A DNA stretch of 64,000 nt from Triglochin maritima (GCA_963682175.1 OY821784.1:31973621-32037620), one strand, 5' to 3'. Shown: positions 47,230 through 58,469, counted from the stretch's first letter. The notes: generated from the sequence alone by a model not told the origin. Program-made: numbers and translations.

Positions 47230-48162
47230 ATGCCTCCGAGACGCGTGAGACCTCTCCCACGGGACCGTAGAACCAGTGATGAGACTAGGGGCACGGACTA
47301 GGCAGAGGAGTGGCGGATGCTCTATGACACAGTGGGGCGACTGTGTGCGATGTTGGATCGCCAGTCAGGCATAGGAGAGCCAGCAGCAGGAGCGATGCTC
47401 GACCACTTTATGAGACCGCACCCGCCTACCTTTGATGGTAGAGGAGAGTCTGAGGTTGCGGAGCACTGGGTCCTGAAGATTCAGGAGATCCTTCAGGCGA
47501 TTGATTGCCCGCCTAAGAGGCAGGCAGGCTTGGCAGCATATGTGTTGGGCGGAGACGCGTCCAACTTGTGGAGGACCACATCTGTAGTGGTGTTTGAGGG
47601 AAGGACTGAGGTTAGCTGGGACGAATTCCTGCGGGAGTTCAATGAGCAGTATTTCCCAGAGCATGTCATAGATGGGAGGAGAGAGGAGTTTATGACCCTC
47701 GAGCAGGGGGATGCGACCCTGGCTGAGTATACCCGGAGGTTCAACGCGATGGAGCGTTACTGTCTGGAGATCTGTGTGACGCCGCTGCAGAGGGCGAGGA
47801 AGTTTATACGGGGGCTGAGGAAGCACCTCCGTACTCCGGTGACATACAGTATGCCACAGACACTGGTCGATGCCGTGAGATTTGCCACGATCATTGATCA
47901 GGATTACCAGCAGAATTATGCTGAGGCCAGGAGAGCACCGGGGAAGGTCAGTGGACGTAGATCACGCCAGCCTGAGGTGTGCAAAGGTTGTGGTCGAGTT
48001 CACTCCGTAGAGTGTTGGGGCCATGGGGTTTGTCACGGGTGTGGCAAGCCAGGCCATTTTGTGCGAGATTGTCCGAGCGGGCCAGGTGGGTCCAGGAGGC
48101 ATTCAGGGCCGCCAGCAGTAGGCAGAGGTGGAGGTCGCCGACCTTTTGTGCCGCCACAATAG
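47230..48162 (+). pseudogene. gag: E1 gag
   Basis: ATG at 47230 (MPPRRVRPLPRD) with in-frame TAG at 47299, then open from 47302 to TAG at 48160. Retrotrans_gag core around EVSWDEFLREFNEQYFPE; a CCHC knuckle CHGCGKPGHFVRDC near the end, preceded by a Cys-rich stretch CKGCGRVHSVECWG. The frame continues past 48162 into protease, as in Tekay elements with a single gag-pol frame, so TAG 48160 is a mutation (likely CAG). Confidence 0.88.
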
Positions 48163-49551
48163 GGTCAGAGGACTGGACAAGTCTTTACCATCCAGGCGGA
48201 TGAGGCGAGAGACGCCAGCACGGTGGTGGAAGGTACGCTCTTTGTTGCTGGGTTGAGTGCGAGAGTGCTGTTTGATTGTGGGGCCACACACTCATTCATT
48301 TCGGAGCGATTTACGAGCGTGTTGGGTCGTACCCTTGCGATGTTGACTGCCACGTTGGAAGTCAGCACACCCTTGGGTCTGGTGGGCATTGTGGGGAGCT
48401 TTCTCCCTAGCGCCACGATTGTTTCGGAAGATCAAGAGTTTCAGGCTGACCTGATCTTGTTGCCGATGGAGAACTTCGACGTCATACTGGGGATGGATTG
48501 GCTGTCCCAGTATGATGTGCGAGTCTTGTGCCCGAATAAGAAGATTCTGGTCCTAAGGAAGGGTCTACCTGATGTGTTGATCAGGGGGACGAAGGACAGA
48601 GGAGGTAGAGTGGTCGTATCAGCAGTGAGGGCACAAAAGTTGTTGCAGCAGGGTTGCAGAGCTTTTGTGGAAACTCTAGTAGTTCCAGATCCAGAGGCGA
48701 GGAGATTGGAGGACATTGAGATAGTCCGAGAGTTCCCAGAGGTATTTTCCGATGAAGTCTCCGGGTTGCCGCCTCAGAGAGAGATTGAGTTTGGGATTGA
48801 TTTGGTAGCTGGGACTACGCCGCAGTCGAAGGCGCCGTATCGGATGGCACCTGCTGAGCTGGCAGAGCTGAAGAGACAGTTGCAGGAGCTGATGGATTAG
48901 GGTTTATCTGTCCCAGTGTCTCACCTTGGGGAGCGTCAGTACTCTTCGTGAAGAAGAAGGATGGATCGCTGCGGATGTGTATTGACTACAGGATGCTGAA
49001 CAAGGTTACCGTTAGGAATCGGTATCCCTTGCCCAGGATCGAGGACCTGTTTGACCAGTTGCAGTCAACGCAGGTATTCTCGAAGAACGATCTGCGGTCA
49101 GGTTATCACCAGTTGAGGATCAGAGAGGCAAATGTGAAGAAGACAGCTTTCAGGACGAGGTACGGGCATTATGATTTTTTGGTGATGTCGTTTGGATTGA
49201 CAAACGCTCCTGCAGCATTTATGGATTTGATGAACAAGACGTTCAGTCAGTACCTTGACCGGTTTGTGACTGTCTTCGTGGATGATATTTTGGTCTACTC
49301 GCCAGATGTGGAGCAGCATCGAGAGCACTTGAGAGTTGTACTTGGCATTTTGAGGGATCATTAGTTGTATGCCAAGTTTTCGAAGTGCGAGTTCCGGCTG
49401 AGCAGTGTCTCCTTTCTGGGACACATTGTGTCAGGAGCTGGGATTTTAGTAGATTCGGCGAAGGTCGAGGCAGTGACGTAGTGAAGAAAACCGACTAGTG
49501 TAGCGGAGATCAGGAGTTTTGTGGGACTGGCGGGTTATTATCGCCGCTTTA
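48163..49551 (+). pseudogene. pol: E1 protease and reverse transcriptase, left part
   Basis: Protease at about 48170-48560: active site LFDCGATHSFIS, later VILGMDWLSQYD. RT from about 48790. TAG at 48898 and a one-base deletion just after it break the frame; RT resumes with [31 protein letters not shown] and FVDDILVYS (catalytic DD kept). TAG at 49362 ([11 protein letters not shown]) and TAG-TGA near 49478 follow. Cut by E6 within GYYRRF, at TSD CTTTA (49547-49551). Confidence 0.9.
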
Positions 49552-50812
49552 TGATGCATTGCATCATATGTCTTTCATTTAGATTAATTTTATATCAATA
49601 AATGCTACTAAGGTATGTGTTTAGTCTTATTTACAGAATACAGGGACCTGAATGCAAATTACCTATATCCCGAGCATAAATGTGTGCAAGAGACTCATTC
49701 CTGTCATAAAGACCAAGTTCAAGATTATCGGGTTTCAAATGGAAATGCATCCAAGCATAAAAGCATTCAAGACCTAATTACAAAAAAGGACAAGGACTTA
49801 AGCACAAAAGTAGACAACGACTTAATTGCAAAAAGCCAAGGACCTAATTGCAAATTACGAGTAGCTTTTATTAATTATGGAGAAAATCTAAAGAAAAATC
49901 AATGTGGATCTCCAAATATATAAAGAAATAAAGTCGGAGCTCAAAAGAAAGGAAAGAATCAATCCAGACGCGCAAAGGATATTGAAATCAAACCATAAAC
50001 ACACAGGAAAAATCTGGATTAAATCGGAGCTAAAAAGGTGGCGAATCCGCCGCACCCTATGTACAAAATGCGGCGAATCCGCCGCACCCTATGTACAAAA
50101 TGCGGCGAATCCGCAGCACAAAATTAGATCCATGCTCTAAATTTTTTACCCGTTTCGTGTTGACGCGTGTACTTTCCTATTTTATACCTAAGTCCCTTGT
50201 ATCGGCTATAAATAGCCCTGAAACGATGTTGTAGAGGATCTTCTTAATTTTAACCTTAGTTTTTAATTCTTAGTCTTAGTTTTGTATTCTTCTCTTTAGC
50301 AATAAAATTCTGTTATTTTATTTCTTGTTTTTAGTTTTCTTTTATAATTCCTCTAGGACCCCTTCTCCTTCCCTCCATCTATGAGTTTCTAACTCTTTCC
50401 AAAGGGTGGATGTGACGGATTTAGGGTGATGAGAAGAGAATAAAGTTATTATTTTAATTTCGTGATTAGTATATTTTGATTACTTGAGTTTGTGTTAAAT
50501 CATTTATCATGTAATGCTTTATAACTAATATGATTTATTATAAGTTACTGAATTATCTAATCTAAACCCGATATCTAAACCTCCACCCAACGGAATTCAC
50601 CATCTTTGTTCTTATTTTAGTTTTATTTGTTCATGTTTCATGCTTTAGAAAATTAAAAACCAAAAATCTCAAAACCAAACTTATTCTTCTCTCCTTCTTT
50701 CCCCTACTCGAAAATCACACAAATAACAAATCTCTCCATCCTTGTGTTCGACCCGTACTTGCCACGTCTTCATTGACGTCGTGCACTTACGGTATAAATT
50801 TAATTCTCATCA
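49552..50812 (+). repeat. E6 5' LTR
   Basis: 1261 bp, starting TGATGCATTGCATCATATG (nine bases shorter at the start than the E5 type). Three tandem 32-33-bp hairpin units at 50038-50118, the middle one TGCGGCG-AATC-CGCCGCA (50069-50086). TATAAATA near 50208 and AATAAA near 50301. Confidence 0.92.
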
Positions 50813-50818
50813 AGTTTT

Positions 50819-50836
50819 TGGCGTCGTTGCCGGGGA
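50819..50836 (+). other. E6 primer-binding site
   Basis: TGGCGTCGTTGCCGGGGA, one change from the tRNA-Asp complement. Confidence 0.88.
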
Positions 50837-52074
50837 GGCGACGCAGATTTTGTTTTTTATTGATTTCGATTCTATCTTGTTTATCTTGTGCGCGATCTAA
50901 CTATTTGGGTTTGCGTTTCAGGATTTAACAGAGTGCACGGCGAAATCCGGGCACAGTTGGAGCAAGAAGGGCGACGGAATCGCCGCATACCAAGAAGAAT
51001 CTGCGGCGGAATCACCGCACATTTGAAGAATCTGGGTTTCATCTCTGGGTGGACGTGTAGTGTATCTGGGAATTTTCGAGAGCGGGCGGCGAACCCGTCT
51101 GAGCGTTGCGGAGGTAACTTTTCTTGCCTTTCTCGTAAAATCTTAATTTTCAAAAAGTTCCTTTTCGTAGAACTGCACGTGTTAGGAAAAATTCCATAAT
51201 TGGCAATAATTCAACTCTGACCTAAAAATTGGCAAAATTAGAAGGACTTAGTGCATGCATCATATAATATTTTGTTTGCATTATTCTTGCTAAATTCTTG
51301 CAAATTATTTTTATTGTTGAAGAGTGTTGGAGGCAAGGTACGTATCGCATTTTAACGATTGCATTTAAGCATATAATTTAGTTTGCATATAACCTTGCAA
51401 TTGCCCCCAATTAAAGACCAATGTTTGACTATCTTTGCTAGATTTAAGTTAAACTATCTTAAGGGCAACTCCGTAGGAAAAAATACGGTGGGGATTTCAT
51501 CACCCTTCCGTGGCCCACAAATCACAATCCTAAAGTGTCACCCAATCTTTAAAATTAAAATCAATTAGACATTGACCCCTAAGGATTCAGACTCAATTAA
51601 GGAGAAGATTGGTTTGACTTGCTATGACCTAAAGCTGATCGAATTTAATTTGGTGTCTAGAAAGTGTTTTTGTGTTGACGAAAGTCTTCCAAGCGAAGTG
51701 GTTGTCTAATTGGCACCGACTCTGTCGGAAGCGCCCCCACTAGCTATACACGGCCTGGCCAAGTTGGTTTGATTAGTGAGGGAGGTGAATCAAGCAAATC
51801 AATCCGACTCAACTAGTTAGGAGTCGTCTAGATTTAAGCGACACTAGGTCTAGGATTGTTTGAACCGTGCTTGTTTAGGAAACTTCTGACCAACCCTCTT
51901 ATATATCTTTTAGAGTTAAGTTTCCCTTCTCCTCTGAGTCATCTTCTTCTCACCTTATTCTACGTTATAATCTCCTCCCCTTTACACTCTCTGGTAGCGT
52001 TTTTAGGGTCGAGTCGAGCACTTTTTACGAGTTTAGCCTCGTGGTGGTGAGAGTGGTCGACTCTAGAGCTCTTT
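50837..52074 (+). promoter_or_regulatory. E6 leader
   Basis: Weaker leader hairpins at 50970-50984 and 51002-51019, AAG|GTACGT near 51337 and the conserved block from about 51462 to 51890. The leader is as well preserved as those of E2 and E5 although the Gag and protease regions are gone. Confidence 0.6.
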
Positions 52075-53571
52075 GTGAAGATCGAAGGTTACATGGGCGA
52101 CCATCCATATCATTGTTGGGACCAGGACAATTGGTCCTGGTATTCCAGACCCATGCAACCTGGGGTGGCTCAGACTAACACCCCATATGGTTGGGACAAT
52201 CCTAATTGTGTGGCTGAGCAATCTTCATATTGGGGTAACATGAGAGAGGCACCGACTGCTAGACCACAATCTAGTTATGTCGGATCATATGCTGGTCAAC
52301 AAACTGAGACATTACAACAAACTTTTGCCTCCTTCATGCGTAGGACAGACAACATGAGTGCATCGGTGGCTCCAGTAGCCGTACCATGCGACTGTTGTGG
52401 GTTGAGTGGTCATGTTATCAGGGAATGTCCTTATGTTCCCCCAGAGCCTGAGTATGAGCATACCTTTTCCCAAAACGCTCAATATGACTATTACGCATCC
52501 GCGTACAACCCGAGAGTGATGGATTCGTGGAGAGACAGTTCATATCCAAATTCTTGTACTTCATTTTCACCTCAGTATCCTCCTCCCGAATACCCAGAGT
52601 CCTACCAACACCCCACTCCAAACCATTGGACATACTCTCACCCCATCAACACCCAACCAAAAAAGTACCCAAGCTCTGACTTGAACCTCATAGTTGACCG
52701 CATACCTGATTCCCTGGAACAAACTCTCTTTACATTCTTGGAAAGCACTCAATAGTCCGTACAAAATATGGTACTACAATTGAGTCAAATGTCGCAACAA
52801 TTAAGTAAACGTGAGGAGAGTAACTTGTCTTGTCAACATGAGGATTCATCTTTTGATATCGAACCACCACCACATCCACAAATTCAAAGCACAATATTTT
52901 AAAGCCAAACTCCTAGTCAGTCTGAAGGACTTGGGGTTTCAATTCACGATCACTTAGTGGAGGATTCGATACACTTTGAGAATAAAATTGACCAATTTCA
53001 TCATGAGTCGGCCCAGGATTGTGTCTTATCTTCTTGCCCCGTGACCCTTGAGCCACATGATCTTCATGTTGTGCCTCTTAAGGACTCAACTCCGGTGGAG
53101 CAAGAGATCCCTAGCACCCTCAATTTCAAACAACCTGATGAGAGTTTGCCTCTCACTATTGTTCCTGATCATCTTGGAAATGATGGAACATCAAACGACT
53201 ACATTGCTCATGAGGGTATTAGGAGTTCCTTGGAGGATACATTGGGTATGAGACCCATTTTTTGTTCGCCTGGTGAGTCGGACTTGCCTGACAAGGCTCT
53301 TGACCTCGCTCCGACGCACCAGCCAGTTGGTTGGAGAGTTTGGATTGACGATCATAACTTCAGCACTGCAATGGGAGAAACTCTTCTTCCGTTGCCCCTT
53401 ATTTCCCAAACTCTCGAGAGGTTCAAGCTCTTTCAGTTTGATCCTTTGAATGAGACGCATTTGCGTCCAATTTATGAACCTCTCATTTCATCTTGTGCTC
53501 TTTGTGAAGGAGGCCCACGCATGAATATTCTGGCCCCACGTGGTGTCATGTTCCCTTTTGATGTCTTTTGA
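52075..53571 (+). pseudogene. E6 zinc-knuckle and GWRV-tail protein, two internal stops
   Basis: One frame of 499 codons with TAG at 52753 and TAA near 52900. The likely start is ATG 52093 (MGDHPYHCWDQDNW). N-terminal 110 residues are Trp/Gln/Pro-rich; a CCHC knuckle CDCCGLSGHVIREC is near residue 105; then a Tyr/Pro-rich stretch (YYASAYNPRVMDSWRD) like the region after the knuckle in E3 and E5 (YASTYNPGWRN). The C-terminal third has HQPVGWRVWIDD, FKLFQFDPL and GVMFPFDVF, matching the tail of E3. No capsid or protease motifs. Function unknown. Confidence 0.75.
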
Positions 53572-53878
53572 CAAATGAAGATGGGAACTTATGTTTGTAC
53601 ATAGTTATATATTTCAAAAAAACATAAAAAAAATAAAAAATAAATAAATAAAAGACTCCTTCAGTGAGCATTGTTTGTGTGGGTTCCAACACTTAAGTAT
53701 TTGAGCCTCATTTGTTTCCCGTATTTGACTCCCTCTTTAGCATCTCACAGGTTTTTGTCGGAATTCGGGTTTTGTCCATCAACATAGCCATGAACTTTCC
53801 TTTGTACTTCACGTTGGTGAGATCTTTTCCTTTTTCATGCATAAATCCATGTAGTATCTTGCTCACATTCGTTGAGGA
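53572..53878 (+). other. E6 3' UTR remnant
   Basis: A-rich tract, a segment homologous to E3 10290-10535 (TTCAGTGAGCAT, CTCACAGGTTTT, CATGTAGTATCTTG), ending GTTGAGGACA. In E3 this is followed by the internal PPT and 1.2 kb of UTR, all missing here. Confidence 0.8.
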
Positions 53879-55069
53879 CATTGCATCATATGTCTTTCAT
53901 TTAGATTAATTTTATATCAATAAATGCTACTAAGGTATGTGTTTAGTCTTATTTACAGAATACAGGGACCTGAATGCAAATTACCCATGTCCCGAGCATA
54001 AATGCGTGCAAGAGACTCATACCTGTCATAAAGACCAAGTTCAAGATTATCGGGTTTCAAATGGAAATGCATCCAAGCATAAAAGCATTCAAGACCTAAT
54101 TACAAAAAAGGACAAGGACTTAAGCACAAAAGTAGACAACGACTTAATTGCAAAAAGCCAAGGACCTAATTGCAAATTACGAGTAGCTTTTATTAATTAT
54201 GGAGAAAATCTTAAGAAAAATCAATGTGGATCTCCAAATATATAAAGAAATAAAGTCGGAGCTCAAAAGAAAGGAAAGAATCAATCCAGACGCGCAAAGG
54301 ATATTGAAATCATACCATAAACACACAGGAAAAATCCGGATTAAATAGGAGCTCAAAAGGCGGCGGATCCGCCGCACAAAATTAGATCCATGCTCTAAAA
54401 TTTTTACCGGTTGCGTGTTGGCGCGTGTACTTTCCTATTTTATACCTAAGTCCATTGTATCGGCTATAAATAGCCCTGAAACCATGTTGTAGAGGATCTT
54501 CTTAATTTTAACCTTAGTTTTTAATTCTTAGTCTTAGTTTTGTATTCTTCTCTTTAGCAATAAAATTCTGTTATTTTATTTCTTGTTTTAGTTTTCTTTT
54601 GTAATTCCTCTAGGACCCCTTCTCCTTCCCTCCATCTATGAGTTTCTAACTCTTTCCAAAGGGTGGAGGTGACGGATTTAGGGTGGTGAGAAGAGAATAA
54701 AGTTATTATTTTAATTTCGTGATTAGTATATTTTGATTACTTGAGTTTGTGTTAAATCATTTATCATGTAATGCTTTATAACTAATATGATTTATTATAA
54801 GTTTCTGAATTATCTAATCTAAACCCGATATCTAAACCTCCACCCAACGGAATTCATCATCTTTGTTCTTATTTTAGTTTTATTTGTTCATGTTTCATGC
54901 TTTAGAAAATTAAAAACCAAAAATCTCAAAACCAAACTTATTCTTCTCTCCTTCTTTCCCCTACTCGAAAATCACACAAATAACAAATCTCTCGCTCCTT
55001 GTGTTCGACCCGTACTTGTCACGTCTTCATTGACGTCGTGCACTTGCAGTATAAATTTAATTCTCATCA
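53879..55069 (+). repeat. E6 3' LTR, start truncated
   Basis: Begins CATTGCATCATATG, lacking about the first five bases. It has a single hairpin unit near 54359-54375 (GGCGGCGGATCCGCCGC) where the 5' LTR has three. Ends TTCTCATCA and is followed by CTTTA. Confidence 0.92.
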
Positions 55070-57135
55070 CTTTATTCAGGATTTCTCGAGGTTGGCTTCG
55101 TCGTTGACGGCTCTTACGCGGAAGGGCATCGAGTTTGTGTGGTCTCAGAAGTGCGAGGACAGTTTCCAGGAACTGAAGAGTCGGCTGATGATTGCTCTAG
55201 TTCTGACACTTCCCAGTGGTAGCGGTGGGTTTGTGATTTACAGCGACGCGTCAGGCGTTGGACTGGGATGCGTAGTCATGCAGCACGGACAGGTGGTTGC
55301 GTACGCATCGAGACAACTGAAGGTGCACGAGAGGAACTACCCCACTCATGATTTGGAGTTAGCAGCAGTGGTGCACACTTTGAAGACTTGGAGGCATTAC
55401 TTGTATGGCGAGCAGATTGAGGTTTTCACCGATCATCAGAGCCTGAAGTATCTGTTTTCGCCGAAGGAGCTGAATATGAGGCAGCGTAGATGGCTCGAGC
55501 TGATTAAGGATTATGATTTCACCATCTCGTACCATCCGGGGAAGGTGAATTCGGTTGCTGGTGCTTTGAGCAGGAAGATGGAGGTTTTCGTAGCAGGTTT
55601 GTGTATCGAGGAGTGGAAGCTGCTTGAAGCGTTGACCGAATGGAGGCCGTTCACTGATGAGTCGTGAGGTGCAGTGATTGTTGGGCTGAGAGTGGAGCCT
55701 CAGTTGGTCTCGAGTATTGTTAAGGCTCAGAGTGCTGATGATGAGTTAGCCGGGTTGTTACAGTTAGCGGCCAGAGATGGGTCAGACTTCAGTATTGGAG
55801 TTGATGGTGGGCTGAGGTTCAGAGGTCGTGTCTGGGTGCCGAAGGGAGGAGATCTGAGGAAAGATATTCTGGAGGAGGCGCACAGATCCCGTTATTCGAT
55901 CCACCCGGGAAGCACGAAGATGTATAGAGATCTTTAGAGAAATTTCTGGTGTAAGAGGATGAAGACGGAGATCGTAGAGTTCGTTGACAGATGTCTGATT
56001 TGTCAACAGGTGAAGATTGAGCACCAGAGACCTGCAGGGCCGATGCAGAGGATCGAGCTTCCAGAGTGGAAGTGGGAGCACGTGACGATGGATTTTGTCA
56101 CCGGGCTGCCGAGGACAAGAGGTTTCCATGACGCAATTTAGGTTATAGTCAATCGACCGACCAAGTCGGCGCACTTCTTAGCTATCCGGACCACTTTACC
56201 TCTGGAGTGTCTAGCTAAGTTGTATATTGAGGAGATCGTCGGACTTCACGGAGTGCCCGTGAGTTTTATTTTGGATCAAGATCCGAGGTTCACTTCCAGA
56301 TTATGGGGGAGTTTGCAGCAGGCCTTGGGGACTCGGTTGAAGTTCACTACGGCATTCCATCCGCAAACAGATGGTCAGTCTGAGAGGACCATCCAGACGC
56401 TAGACGATATGTTGCGAGCTTGTCCTCTGGATTGGGCAGGTCATTGGGATGAGCATTTACCGTTGATCGAGTTCGCGTACAACAACAACTACCATTCAAG
56501 CATTGGGATGACACCGTACGAGGCCCTGTACGGGAGTCCGTGTATATCACCGGTATGCTGGAGTGATGTAGGTGAGAGACAACTAGTTGGTCCTGAGATT
56601 GTGCAGAGGTATGTTGAGAAGGTAGATGTGGCAGAGACTAGCGACGGCTCGGAGCAGGCAGAAGAGCTACGCTGATAGGCATAGGCGAGAGCTGAGGTTT
56701 GAGGTAGGTGACCATGTCTTCCTGAAGATTTCACCATCTCGAGGAGTGATGAGGTTCGGGAAGAAAGGGAAGCTCAGTCCGAGATATGTCGGACCGTTTG
56801 AGATTCTCGATCGGGTTGGAGAGGTTGCCTACAGGGTTGCACTGTCGCCGCAGTTTTCTGGTCTTCACAACGTCTTCCATGTTTCGATGTTGAGGAAGTA
56901 CGTAGCGGATCCTTCTCATGTGATTCAGTTGAAGGTTCCAGAGATCCGTCAGGATTTGTCTCTTGAGGAGAGACCGGTTGAGATTGTGGATCGGATGGAG
57001 CATCAGTTGAGGAGGAGGACCATTGCTATGGTGAAGGTTAGGTGGCAGCACCACAGTGAGCGAGAGGCCACTTTGGAGATTGAGGAGGAGGTCCGGAAGG
57101 AGTTCCCGGAGCTATTTGGTGAGCTTCGGTCTTAA
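55070..57135 (+). pseudogene. pol: E1 RNase H, integrase and chromodomain
   Basis: Resumes RT/RNase H with [16 protein letters not shown]. RNase [41 protein letters not shown] at 55665. The integrase zinc finger includes IHPGSTKMYRDL and CLICQQVK, with TAG at 55935; the DDE core has TMDFVTGLP, TAG at 56139 (DAI*VIV), DPRFTS and GQSERTIQ. A one-base frameshift lies near 56630. The last part (56626-57135) ends with a chromodomain-like VKVRWQHHSEREATLE and ELFGELRS, defining a chromovirus. Inactive. Confidence 0.9.
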
Positions 57136-57155
57136 TTTCGAGGACGAAATTCTTT

Positions 57156-57168
57156 TAGGAGGGTGGAT
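57156..57168 (+). other. E1 polypurine tract
   Basis: AGGAGGGTGGA directly before TGTGAGATCC of the 3' LTR, after GAGGACGAAATTCTTTT, the usual end of Tekay-type internal regions. Confidence 0.85.
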
Positions 57169-57790
57169 TGTGAGATCCTAATCCTAATTGTGCCTTAATG
57201 ATGTTTAGGTGGTGATTAGGAGGAGATGAGATAGACGGCTGAGATGGAGTGTTGGTGGATGAGGGGTTGAGATGGATTGGAGATGGAATGGATGGTGAGG
57301 ATTGAAGGAGTGGTAGATATTTATGGTGAGCTCTCGCCCTCCCTCTCTCATGACTCTCTCATTCTCTCCCTCACGTTTCTCTCCCTCTCTCAGTGGTGCT
57401 CCGGCGAGGAAGAAGAGGTGATCTCCGACGAAGGGAGGATCTGCACGAGTGGTGGTTGGAGGTGAGTTTGTGGTTTTGCCAACTCGTTCCTTTGCTTTGG
57501 TTCTCTCTCAACCTTACTCGTGTTATGTGGTCGTGGTGGTTGGAGGTTGACGGAGGTGTTGGAGTGCTCGAGGTTGTCGAGAGGGTGTTGAATGTGGTTC
57601 AGACGCAAGGTTCGTCGACGGATCGTGATTTTGGGAGGTGTGCTCGTGGAAGCACCGTCGTGGTTCTTCTAAGGTTTCTTCAAACCTTCTGGTATGTCAA
57701 CTCGCTCACTTAAGTAGTGTGAGTATTTGGAAGTCGACGGTCGGCCTTCCGGCTCGTCGCAAGTAAACGTGCAGTAGATTGTATTGCCTG

Positions 57791-58469
57791 ATCGGTCGAC
57801 CGGTTGGTGCAAACGGTCGACCGTCCGTATTGAGATTTCGGGTCCTGCCTCACATCGGTCGAACGATGCCCCAGGGGTGGTCGACCGATTGTGCGTGGGA
57901 GGCAAGCCTGGGAAGATTCGGTCGAACGGGTCCCCTTTGCCGTTCGACCGTGTGCACTGTCATAGGTCGGTTGGGGGCGTTGACCATCTAAACGATCGAC
58001 CGCTCATTGACTTCGTCCGACCGTACTTAAGTTGGAATAGTGGTAGGTTCGACCGAAGGTGGTTTCGGTCGACCGGACTTGATGAGGAGCTTGGGGGAAT
58101 TCTCTGGACGAATTCGGTCGACCGAAAGTTCTCGGGCGTTCGACCGGATTCGTGGTGAGAGTTGAGGTATTTCCCTGGAGGGATTCGGTCGACCGGGAGT
58201 GCTCGGGGTTCGACTGAATTCGTTGTGAATTTTGTGGGATTTGTCCCTGGTGACTTTCGGTCGAACGGGGCCCCTTTGTCGTTCGACCGATTGGTCGTTT
58301 TGTTCGTTGAACCTGGGAGTTGACCATCTAAACAGTCACCGTCCCTTGATTCGGGTTCGACCGAACGAGTGATGTTGGTGGTAATCGGTCGACCGAGGGT
58401 CTGCCGGTCGAGGCGATTGCCCTGTGTTTTTGTGATTCGGTCGACCGGGACTTTTGGTTCGGTCGACCG
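57791..58469 (+). repeat. CGGTCGACCG palindrome array in E1 3' LTR
   Basis: About twenty full or half sites, aligned with those at 44990-45669; several sites that are full palindromes here are damaged in the 5' LTR and the reverse. Confidence 0.85.

Larger units (their letters stand above)
49552..55069 (+). mobile_element. E6: minimal member of the E2/E5 LTR family
   Basis: LTRs of the E2/E5 family, TSD CTTTA (49547-49551, 55070-55074). The internal region has a tRNA-Asp PBS, the conserved leader and one 499-codon frame with two stops encoding a CCHC knuckle and a GWRV tail, but no Gag capsid region, no protease, no RT. A deletion joins GTTGAGGACA directly to the 3' LTR, removing both PPTs and the first bases of that LTR. 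Confidence 0.88.
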
